A DNA stretch of 64,000 nucleotides from Lumnitzera littorea. Its lineage: Eukaryota > Streptophyta > Magnoliopsida > Myrtales > Combretaceae. Positions 1 through 9,983 of the stretch are shown one piece after another. The position numbers and the translations under genes are program-made. Under the pieces are notes generated by a model. The model worked only from the letters and a program-made list of their open reading frames with translations, was not told the DNA's origin and ran no database searches. Where the stretch lies: positions 37,198,878-37,262,877 of the forward strand of contig JAMXBB010000003.1 of the NCBI GenBank assembly GCA_024138015.1, read 5' to 3'. Every line of letters starts with the position of its first letter. Position 1 is the stretch's first letter.

Positions 1-599
1 AGTTACTGGAATTATTTCTGTTGTATCTTCGTATGCTTTTTCTATGTTTTTTTTTCCTTTCAATTTGCATTTTTCAAGCCTGTGCAGTATGTAATCTCCG
101 ATGATCTTCGACTTCTTTATTGCATGTCCGAAGGTTATGGCATATGATCTTCTATACCTCTAAAGAGAAACCAAATATCTATGGACTTAACCACTCTATC
201 CTCTTGATTTTAACTTCAATTTAAAAGCATAGGAGACGAGGGTTCTGAAAAACAACAATACATTTCTAAAGCACATATATTTACGATCCAAAAATGGAAG
301 CCGGCCGAAGACCGACTTATACAGCTTTGGAACTAACACCACAACACAACCATAGTCAGACATACATACACTGCCACCTAAACGCTAACACATGAACCTG
401 ACTACCCTATTACGACATGAACCTAAATAAGAAACACCGCTTAGTACTGGCAAACTTTCGAACATTTAATAGGGATATCTTAAATCTAGCTCCCGAACTT
501 GGATTCATCAATGTTAGTCCCCTTACGCGTAGTACGTTCACCTCCGGACTCCTCGCCGATGCTCAGCCCACCTTTTTGGCCCATCTCCTGATACCCTTC

Positions 600-1285
600 T
601 GATAGGACTCAGCCTACGACAATTTCTATGTCGAGGCAGATTTGTTTTTGGCCAAGGCTAACCTGCTCCATCTGAGGCTGAGCTGATACCAAAAGGCCGA
701 GAAAGAAAAGAAAGGCAACCTGGCAATAACTCTGTTGGTTGCCAATAAGACTAGGGACAAGACAGATGAGGTCTCAAGCCTAAAGACAACTTGGCACATC
801 ACAAGGAATTTAGTACTGACCAATCTTCGAGCTCAATAATTGTGCGCAGACTTCACGAGCAACTCAGTTAAGCACTGTAGGAACTTAGCGACTCTTACCC
901 GAACTAGGATGTTCAACTATCGACCTCACCCAATTCGGATCTTACTCATTTCAGGATAGCTCAGATGACCTATATGCTGACCTTCCTATTAAATGCACAG
1001 TTTTATACATTTGTAAATATTTTCCTTATTTTAGTGGGCCTAATCTTTAGGGTTTAAAACCTTGAATATTATTTATAGTATAGTTACTAGAGTTTCAAAA
1101 CTTATTATAAATAGCAATATTTGTAATTAATGAAGAGAGTTAAACATTTTTGAAGTAAGAATATACTTGATATAGTTGTGAGTTGTTCAAGCTTGTCTAT
1201 TTTCTTCTTGAGATTATGGTGAACCCTTCATCTAAACGAGTTAGTGAGTCGTATTTAACTTTGTCGAGCTTGATTTTTCGATTTC
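600..1285 (+). repeat. 5' LTR (partial) of the element at 600-6829
   Basis: It aligns with 5903 to about 6640 at only about 72-78% identity, with mostly transition differences. Homology fades near 1285, so about 190 bp of the expected 3' part of this LTR is missing or displaced by unrelated sequence. A primer binding site could therefore not be located. Confidence 0.8.
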
Positions 1286-4060
1286 TTATTTAAAATTAAT
1301 TCTCCATTTTCAATTAATACTAAATTCTAACCCATTTAATATTAATTCTCGACTAAAGAAATTGAAAAATTCTAATTTTCTATTTAGAAAAATTTTTAGA
1401 GTCACCACCCAACCGAAGTCGAGAAAAAGGAAGAAAACTGTAATTAATTGGGTGGATTGATTACGATTTAGCTATCGGTCTTTGATTCCAATTTTAATGA
1501 AGAACTAGAGGATTCCGAATTCGAGAGCTAACTTATTAAACCCTAACGGGTACTACTATCTATTTACCAAAATTAGAATTATTCTTCCAATTATAATATT
1601 TTAAAAATAAAAAACATCAAAAGAAAATAAAAACCTAAGTTTATACAGATTTTATCGTCGTCCCGAAGGTACCTACGTATCCTTTAGCCGGGATCAAACG
1701 ATTGTAGTTCTCTCAAAAAATCCTTAGTGTGTTGATTTATTTTAATTTTGAAAACTGCTCGAGTTTACATTTTTAATTTATTCGATTTATTTACAAAAAA
1801 TCTAAAGGGTCCTGACTCCTGAGTGTTGTTATTTTTTAAAAAAAAAATTTACTAAAAGTCCTAAAATTTTTTCTAAAAGGATTTTTTATTAATTTTTATT
1901 AAAAAAAATAACTTTCTATATGACAAATCCTTAAATAAGATCAAATCTTAACAAAAATAACCAATCCTAATAATTCCTATAACTATCTACTAAAATAAAA
2001 CAATTCCATATAATGCTCTTATATAAAAACTAATACTAAAACCCCTATACTAATATATTCATATATTATATTTTATATGTTATATACAACGATCTTTCGA
2101 AATAAAATAATTCCATATAATACACCTATATAAAAAAAATAATACTAAAACTCTTAAATTAACATATTCATGTATTATATATTATGTAAACTTATAAATA
2201 ATAATAACATAAAACTAATCTTAATAATCCCTTATCTAATATCTATATATCTTTGTATCTATATTACTACTTATTAAATAAACGTTCACTTGAACCAATA
2301 TAATGTACCTAATATATATTACAAAGAAAACTAATGATATATACATATGTATTACTAAAGTCCTAACAAAATAATAATATAATATGATAATAATAATGAA
2401 TTAGACATAAATAAAAAAACTTTAGGCAGAGGTTGAACCTGATTGTGAAGCTGTAGTGCAGTGAAGAAACTGTGTATCTGTTCGTGCAGTGAATCTTAGT
2501 GGCGGAATTGAGAGCGATCTCAATGGCTACTTAGTTGGTCGCTTCTGATCGGAGTTGAATTGCAGTGATCGTAGTCGTTGATCATGAGTGCTATAGCGCT
2601 TGTGGATAGCGGGAAGCGATCGTGATAGGGGGCACGTGTATGCTATTAGACAGCAGTCGTGTTGCAGCAGCGTCGTTGGCGTGTAGATTGTAAGCTTGCA
2701 GACTAGTCGGCATCGTGAGCGAGAGTGCAGTATGGATAGCTGGGTTACGTGAGCGTGTGTTCAGTTGAGGAACGGCGATGGATAGTGCAGTTGCCGTTCT
2801 GTTTAGAGCGTGCTCGGACTGGTTAGTGTTGGTGATCGTAGAAGGCATGTGCAAAGGGATGTAGTAGCGTGTTGGCTTTTTGGTCGAGTGATGCTGTAGA
2901 CGTGATTCAGTAAAGTGCTATTTGTATTGATCTTTGGCGTGTGATGCAGTGTTGTGGAGTTAGATGGCGTCTTGTTTACAGTCAAAGAGGACGATTCGTG
3001 CGTAGGAGTGCGGTTGGTCAGTGGTACGTTTTGTGAGGGTATTGGGATAATGCTAGATATAGCATTGGTGTTATATGGATCAGCTGTTGCTGTTGGCTAT
3101 CGTGTGACTAATGTTGGATTTATGAGCCCATACCCAATGCTGCTGTGATCGTTTATTCAACAGTGACTCGTCATCATGAAGTTAAGCGAAGAACTCGCGC
3201 TTGCTTGCTGTGCGGTCTATGGGGTTGGTCGGTCCAATCCCCTTTGAGCTGGCTAAGACCTGAAGAATGAAGGAACTTGGTCGTGCCCTAATGAGTTGAC
3301 TAACTAAGGCGGTTAAAGTGTTCCTTTGAGTTAGTTAAGACCTGAAGAATGAAGAAAACTTGGTCGTGCCCTAATGAGCTGATTAACCAAGGCGGTCAAA
3401 GCGCCCTTTGAGCTGGCTAAGACTTGAAGAATGAAGGAAACTTAATTGGGATAGCGCTTCCTGAGCTTGCTAAATCCCTAAAAGATTATGAGTTGGGCAA
3501 CATTCTGTGAGTTGGGTGACTAGGAGTCTAAGGAACTCTAGATTGGGACCATACTCTACGAGTTGGTTGACTTGCTAAGAAATTGTTTTTGGAAAACAAA
3601 CTGTCACCCTTAAGGAGAAACCAATTACCAATTCAATGTTTTATCAGGCTTAGAACCACTTACCTGGTTTCAATGATGGTTCCCAAGCAGTCAAATGCCT
3701 TTTTGAGCAATCTGATTAGAACCAATGCATGTTAGTGTTATTCAAAGTTTGATTCTTGGTTTGAACATTTATGTTAATCATCATTCTATTATGTAGTTTG
3801 TTGTTCATGTTCTTAATAGTTGTGGTATTGTGTTATTTGTACTAGGTTGTTGAGTTGAAGAGCAGTCATTTCAGTAATTGTTTCTAGTTGTAATAATGTT
3901 TGTCAATCATAGGTAACTGCAAAAATTGAGTAATAGTAATTTGGGGGTTGCTGTTAGTTGTATTTTGTTGGCAAAAGCATTTTTTGAATTGTTTTAGTTG
4001 TGGTTTTCAGTCAAGTCGAGTATGTTGCATATTTGTTGAAATCCCTTAGTAAGGTTATTG
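1286..4060. other. Unrelated segment between 5' LTR and gag, probably a nested repeat
   Basis: The sequence does not match the corresponding part of the 3' LTR. About 1286-2420 is AT-rich, with a more complex stretch at 1390-1730 that resembles LTR-type sequence of Tat-like gypsy elements (including ACGTATCC followed by GGGATCAAACG). About 2420-3200 is strikingly G/T-rich on the plus strand and has no convincing ORF. About 3600-4060 is T-rich. The simplest reading is an older insertion or solo LTR inside the host element, but I found no terminal duplication to prove it. Confidence 0.4.
3241..3443. repeat. 82-bp tandem repeat, about 2.5 copies
   Basis: Units start at 3241, 3323 and 3405, each with CCTTTGAG followed by GACCTGAAGAATGAAG or a one-base variant. 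The third copy is cut off after about 40 bp, where the sequence changes to AATTGGG. Its function is unknown; it lies in the untranslated part of the LTR element. Confidence 0.85.
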
Positions 4061-4509
4061 TACGGATCAACTATGTTTGAAGATAGTGTCAACATTAGTA
4101 GTGATAGTGCCTATGGAAGTTTGAGGTGACGTATGGATAATCTGGAATATCAAATTCAAAATTTCATTGATTCTATCTAAGAGTTTACGGGTTTAGTTAG
4201 ATGTCGTCAACGTGCTAACCAAGGTGAAAGAAGAGACTAAGCACCAACTAATAAGAATGACTCAAATGAGCTTGAGAATGATCGATAATAGCTAAGATGA
4301 GTTGCCAAGTTGAGGAAAAGAGAAGATCGACTTGAGCTTAGGAGAAGCAATGACAAGAGTATTAACTTTGAGGTGAACCAAGGAGCCTGAAGAAGAGAGC
4401 TAAGGTCAAGAAGAGATTTGGTTGAGAAGAGCTTCAATAGAAGTTGCCGATCCGAGGTGAGCCGACCTATTCGGAATGTAAGGGATGAGCCCCAAACATG
4501 CAGCTGAGG

Positions 4510-5858
4510 ACTTGACAACATCAAGCTTAAGTCGTTAACCTTCAATGGTACTAGTTGATCTGAAGAGTTTCTTGACTGGGTTTGTTGAGTAGAAAAGTTA
4601 TTTGAGTCTCATGAGTGTGATAATCAAACAAAAGTTAAGTTAGCCTCACTGTACCTTGTTAAATATGCAAGTCCTTAGTAAGATAAGTTAATTGCTAAGC
4701 AAGACACTAAGGGAGAAGAGCCATTTAGAACTTGGAGGCTTATGAAGCGTTTGATGAATCGATGATTAAGTAAGAGATGCTCCATGCTTTCCAACACTTG
4801 AGGCAAGGTCAAAACACTATTGAAGAATACTTACAAGAGTTTGAGACATTGATGACCAGATGTAAGATTATTGAGCCCAGGATTGTACTATTGCTAGGTT
4901 CTTGAGTAGACCCCAAGATGACATTGCCAAAGTGGTCAAGCTCTAATTGTTTAACTCATTGGACAAGCCGATCAATCTAGCCTTGAAGGTAGAGAGACAA
5001 AAGAGAAGAAGGCACTAGAGGTCAATTGGCTGACCTCAACATGGCAGCCATAAGCCTGAGAGGTATGAGGAGAAGAAAAGGCTTAAGAAGAAGATGGAGA
5101 AAGGAGAGTCCAATTAACTTGACCAGGCTAAGATAAAGAAGGTAGAAAAGGAGAAAGTGCCCAGTACCAAGACTTGAGAAGTTAAATGCTTCAAGTGTTT
5201 AGGATATGGACATATTACTTCTTAATATCCGAGTAAGAAGGTTATGATTTTGAAAGGTAAAGGACCAAAGGCTCAAGTAAAGAGTAAAAGTGACAAGATC
5301 TCAGGAAGTGACATAGAAGAGGTGAATGTTTATCCAAATATGGATGGACTCTTAGCCATGACAAGTCGATGAGCCAACCTGGAAGAAGACCTAAGCCAAA
5401 GGGAGAACTTATTCTAGATTCAATGTATGGTGAATGGGAAGACCTATTCCCTGGTTATTAATTGAGGTCGTTGCACCAACATTGTTTCTACTAAGCTGAT
5501 TACAAGGATGAAACTACTGACCTACCCGCATCACAAACCTTAAGGATTGAAGTGATTTAACGATAAGGGTATGGTCCATATGTATAAGAGAGCTCAAATA
5601 GCATTCAAGGTAAGACAGTACGAGGATGAGATTGACTTCAACATGGTGCCTATGAATGCGGCAAATTTAATTCTTGGCTGACCTTGGGAGTATGACTAAA
5701 GAGTGATCCATGATGGCTTCTTCAACATTTATATGGTTTAGAAGGATAAGAAGAGCTACTACTTAACCTTTATAAGTGTAGAGGAGATTTACAGGAACTT
5801 GATGCCTATGGTGAAAAGAAAAGGGAAGAGGAGCCTGTTTGACATTCGAGCCCGTGCT
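4510..5858 (+). pseudogene. Decayed gypsy gag-protease region
   Basis: The gag core is recognisable: an FNGT...EEFLDWV motif near 4540, then VKLASLYLVKYAS, then FRTWRLMKR. A frame change follows, then an EEYLQEFETLMTRC segment near 4820. A CCHC zinc knuckle lies at about 5187-5230 (CFKCLGYGH) and its last Cys is now Tyr after a stop. The aspartic protease site near 5451-5490 reads VIN-stop-GRCTNIV, so the catalytic Asp is Asn and the next Gly is a stop. At least eight in-frame stops are visible. Upstream, 4060-4510 looks like gag leader or N-terminus but is too decayed to assign. Confidence 0.78.
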
Positions 5859-5902
5859 CATTGCCTAAAGTCGAGGATGACTTCTTTTTAGCTCTATAAT
5901 GA

Positions 5903-6829
5903 TGATAGGAACCAGCTTATGACAATCTCCAAGCCGAAGCCTACTTGTTCTTAGCTGAGGCCAACCTACCATACCAAAGGTTAAGCTGATACTAAAAGGC
6001 CAAGAAAGGAAAGAACGACAACTTGGCAACAACTCTATTTGTTGCCGATAAGATGAGGGATAAGACAACTAAGGTCTCTATCCTAAAGACTAGCTCGGCA
6101 TGGCACGAGAAATCTAGTATCGACCAATCTTAAAGCTTAACAAATGTGGGCTGACCTTACAAGCAACTCGGCTAAGCACTATAGGACCTTAGCAACTCCT
6201 ACTCAAACTAGGACATCCAATTATCGACCTCACCTAGTTTAGATCCTACTCATTCCAAGGTAGCTTATATGACTTACATGTTGACCTCCCTATTAAACGT
6301 ATAGTTTTGTACACTTGTAAATATTTTAATTATTTTCAGTCATGGGCCTAATCTTTAGGGTTTAAGGCATTATATATTATTTATAATTTTGCCACTAGGG
6401 TTTTAGGATTTACTATAAATAGCAATATTTGTAATTAATAAAGAGAGTTGAATATTTTTGAAGTAAGAATATACTTGATATCTTCATGAGTTGTTCAAGC
6501 TTGTGTCTTGGATTATTGAGTGTTATTTTACTCTTTAATCTTTTTCGAGTTCTTATCAATCCTTTTCTTGAGATTGTAGTGAACTCCTCATTTAAGTAAC
6601 TTAGTAAGTTGTATCTAACCCCTCATTTGAAACTTGACTGTTGATTTAGTGTTCATAAGTCATATCAAATCCTATTTTGAGCTCAATCCCAATTGTGCCT
6701 ATGTTTTGGTACATTATATCCGTCTACATTTATATTCAAAATCCCATTCCACTTGCTACTTCCTCATTCTCATCAAACTTTTAATACCCATTTGTGGTTC
6801 ATGTCTATTGCGTACTCTAAATCGTATCA
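5903..6829 (+). repeat. 3' LTR of the element at 600-6829
   Basis: It begins TGATAGGAACC and ends at CGTATCA immediately before the CCTTC target duplication. Its length is 927 bp. The purine-rich tract AAAAGAAAAGGGAAGAGGAG lies about 70 bp upstream (5815-5834) rather than directly abutting, so the polypurine tract is uncertain. Confidence 0.82.
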
Positions 6830-7516
6830 CCTTCTATCCTCAGCTGCTCTTTCCTTGTCTACCTACCTTGGCTCCTCCCTACAAATTCCAAAAAGTGTAT
6901 AAGCATCGAACCTAAACACAGAAAAGCATTGCACCAACATAAACTGCCCTTAGAAAGATGCAAAACAAATTTGTATGTCATGCTATACATACATACATAT
7001 ATGTAAATATAGATGACTTACTATATAAAAATACATATAATGAGTAAAGAAGTATTTTCATTAAGATACACAAAAATACTTGAATTAATTATTGAAATTA
7101 TGGATGACTCACGAAAACATCATGGATTATCATGTATGCAATGTGAGGTCACTAGAAACCTTCCTTTCTCAAGGATTAAGAGACATTAATTTTTAGAAAT
7201 GGATTCTCTTAAAGTTAATTTTTACTACCTATTTACAAATCAATTGAGTTTTGCACGATTATTGATGCACTATTCTTATTGTGTTTAACACCTTTAAATC
7301 TATAGAGCCACGGTTTAACATGGATTTCTTGAGTTCAAAAGCTTAAAGGATATAATCCATGTTAATTTGTAAACCACATCACTTGTGACAAAGCTGTACA
7401 CCTTCAGCAAGGTGTTCTTGGGCCTTAAGGCTCTTACCATCACTTCCACCGAGAACTACTGTATCTCCCTCTCTTGCACGGTGGTCGAGCTCCTCCCTTG
7501 ATTGTTGGGATGTCAT

Positions 7517-8339
7517 TTTTTGAAGCCTTAGCGAACTCCAATACACAATGAAATTTACTTGGATGAGTAACACTGATTTTCCTTATGGCAACGAAGGGAC
7601 CATGCAAGGGGTGATGAGTACATATAGGAGGAGATGAGATAGAAGCAGTTGTGGGTCTTTTCAACACATGTGATGACTACGCAGGTTTAGGGGAAATTGA
7701 ACTTGTTACATGTTGAGACATGCAGAAGGATTGACACTTGTCAAGAGGATACCTAAGCAAGTATGAAGATTATATAGGTAGATGATACGTTAAGTTTTGG
7801 CAACCCCAATTTTTTACTTTAGATAAAAATTAGGTTGAGGAAGATTGTATTTATAACATGTAAAGAATGGTTTTAAATGTGCTAATACGTTACATGTTTT
7901 AGATAATAATGAACTAGTGCTAGTAAAATTTAAGTATAAAAATATAAACTTATTATTATTATCATGCATTTAAATATCATTATTATTTATTTGTTACTGC
8001 ATTAAAACACCCAGTGTATTAATAATGAAAAATTTTTTGCATCTAAAAAAAATAAAAAGAGAAATACTTGGTGCCAAGTGGTTGATTTATTCAAAAAAAT
8101 TAGTTCCATATTATCCGTTAAATGAATGTAAAAAATTAACCTTTATAGCTATCCATACATCAACACAACAAAACCGAATATCTATGCATAAATTATTCAA
8201 GCTCCTCATTTACCCTTTATAGCCAAATACATTGGGAAATTTTGGATTGTAAATGGATTTCTTCTTTTTTTTCTTTTTAATTTAAATCTCATATTTGTTT
8301 TAAGAAGATGTACAAGCATGTTGAAGGTAACTGTATGTG
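7517..8339 (-). promoter_or_regulatory. 5' flank of Em copy A
   Basis: This stretch is collinear with 44129-44929 and represents the ancestral Em promoter and upstream DNA, read on the minus strand. Where copy B has the ABRE-like core ACGTG near 44321, this copy has ACATG (about 7708-7712), a change typical of CpG decay. The distal part (7800-8300) is very AT-rich, and the ORF at 8025-8222 is not supported as a gene. The LINE starts about 0.8 kb from the Em ATG and may have cut the native promoter. Confidence 0.45.
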
Positions 8340-9983
8340 CTCAATTTAGAGAATTGATAATAGGAGAGATTTCACTTCTTTCGTTTCTTGTCAAGATTGA
8401 TCTTAAATTAATTGTTGAAATTATCTAAACTAATATCCTCTTAGAGACAAAACCTCATGGATCAATAGAGGAGTTTTGTAAGGTTAATTTCTCTTCCTAT
8501 TCATTCTATCTCACTGTAGTTTATGGCCCTCCTAATAATATGTTCAAACATGATTTTTGGAATGAGTTAAGATCTTTAGCTTATTTTGTAGGTGACAGGC
8601 CTTAGTATGTTCTTGGGGATTTTCATGATATTACATCTCCCTATGAACAATGGGGTGCTATAAATTTTAATAGGACTAGAGATTTAAATTGTGTCTTACA
8701 TGAATAATTGTGGATTAGTAGACTTAGGTTTTGTGGAAAAAAAATTTACTTGGTCTAATGAGCAAAAGTTACCCATTTTTATTCAAAGAAGGCTAGATAG
8801 AGGCTAGTGTAACACACAATGGAGATGTCTTTTCCTAAATACAAAAATTTTCCAGGTTAGGAAATGACCCTCTGACCATTATGCTCTTCTCCTTCAAACT
8901 TATCCAATAGGACTATAATCTATTAAGAATGGTAACTTTAGATTCCAACCATGTGGTTTTCATGTAAGGGTTGTATTTCTTTGATAAAACAAATCTAGGA
9001 AGAGAACCAAAATAACTGCATCAGGGGCATTAAATCCTTACATCCAAAATTTTGAGTACGGAATAGGTGCATTTTTGGAATTATAAAGCACTAAAAGCAA
9101 CAACTCAATAATAAACTGTCTTGGATTGAGTCCCGGTTGACAAATTGTCTTTCCTCAAACCACATTGCCTAAAAAGATTCCATTAAGCATAATTTAAACT
9201 TAGTTCTTGATTGAAAGGATAGTCTTTGACAAATGAAAGCTAGATCTAAGTGGATTTTAGAGGGTAAAAGAAACACCAGATATTATCAAGCTGTGGTTTT
9301 GCATAGGAGAGCTAAAAATAGAATATTAGAACTATAGAACAATGTAGGCCAATAGGTTTTTGACCCTAAGCAATTAGATGCCTTGATTAATAATTACTTC
9401 AAAAACATCTTCTATACTTTTTTATATTTTTTTGGCCAACTAACATCTTCTATACTATTGAGGATTTTTGTAGTGGCTAGAACCCTATTAGCTTTGAACT
9501 TTGGGTTGTTCTGAATGAGGAGGAAATAAATTTATTAGGGAAACTTGTAGGAGAGGAAGAAATTTTTTTAAGTTTATGCTCAATTGGTTCATGGAAAGCA
9601 CTATGGAATAATGGCCTTTATGCTTTTCTCTTTAAAAAAGTTTGGTACATCATTAAACCTTCAATTAACAGTTTAGTCCTGAATATCTATTCTTCCTGTA
9701 AAATGCCCTAAGTTCTAGTAAAAGCTTATATTTGTTTGATCCTAGAGAAAGCTTTAGTCTATAACTTTAGACCTATTAGTTTACGTACTACATTGTATAA
9801 AATAGTCATGAAGATTCTAGTTAGAAAACTTAGGCCCTATTTAGATAAGCTTATCTACTTGATGTAATCTAGTTTTATACCTAGTAGGAGAGCTATAGAT
9901 AATTTCATAATAAAAAATGAATTATTACACTCATTTAATAGGAAAAAGGGAAGGGTTCACTAGATGCTTATTAAGTTAGACCT
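8340..9983 (+). pseudogene. L1-type LINE, copy A, 5' part (endonuclease to early RT)
   Basis: Plus-strand translations show a broken L1 ORF2. ETK near 8450 and VYGPPNN followed by FKHDFWNEL near 8520-8570 fit the apurinic-type endonuclease, and a segment around 8640-8760 fits its C-terminus. The reverse transcriptase N-terminus follows at about 9640-9960 with NFRPISLRTTLYKI and a later AIDNFIIKNELLHS block. Stops and frameshifts are frequent. The 5' end is truncated near the start of the endonuclease; no ORF1 is visible. The element continues at 16911 beyond an inserted 6.9-kb element. Confidence 0.82.
9405..9456 (-). repeat. Tiny poly(T) insertion with 13-bp flanking duplication (copy A)
   Basis: ACATCTTCTATAC occurs at 9405 and again at 9443, flanking a short T-rich insert. 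The same arrangement sits in copy B at 51032-51083, so it predates the segmental duplication. A poly(T) insert between 13-bp direct repeats fits a very short antisense retroinsertion made by target-primed reverse transcription. Confidence 0.5.

Larger units (their letters stand above)
600..6829 (+). mobile_element. Non-autonomous Ty3/gypsy-type LTR element (gag-pro only)
   Basis: The element begins TGATAGG and ends CGTATCA, so it has TG...CA termini, and the outer five bases TGATA/TATCA are inverted. It is flanked by a perfect 5-bp target duplication CCTTC (595-599 and 6830-6834). The empty site is present in copy B near 43442-43447. Related sequences at 600-1285 and 5903-6829 are its LTRs. 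Between them is a decayed gag and protease reading region; no reverse transcriptase or integrase motif is visible, and protease is followed almost directly by the 3' LTR. Stops often stand where Trp or Gln codons are expected, as C-to-T decay would produce. Confidence 0.88.
486..7516 (-). pseudogene. Em-like: Em-like LEA group 1 gene, copy A, split by a retrotransposon
   Basis: Em proteins are small, very hydrophilic proteins of maturing seeds that protect cells during desiccation. Exon 1 is 7516-7402 on the minus strand (115 nt; it reads MTSQQSREELDHRAREG and ends in EHLAE plus one base), followed by a GT donor at 7401-7400. Exon 2 starts at 6878 after an intact AG acceptor (6880-6879), runs to 6830, is interrupted by the LTR element at 600-6829, and resumes at 594 to the TAG at 488-486. 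The two pieces total 49+109=158 nt, exactly the exon 2 length of copy B. Besides the insertion there is an in-frame TAG seven codons into exon 2 where copy B has AAG, and several changed conserved residues in exon 1 (for example VVLGGSDGK for VVPGGTGGK). This copy is a clear pseudogene. Confidence 0.9.

Noticed and set aside
2591..3148. Overlapping ORFs on both strands in a less AT-rich zone
   Set aside because: Low-complexity Asn/Thr/Ser-rich or Gly/Val-rich products caused by the strong G/T strand skew; no homology recognised.
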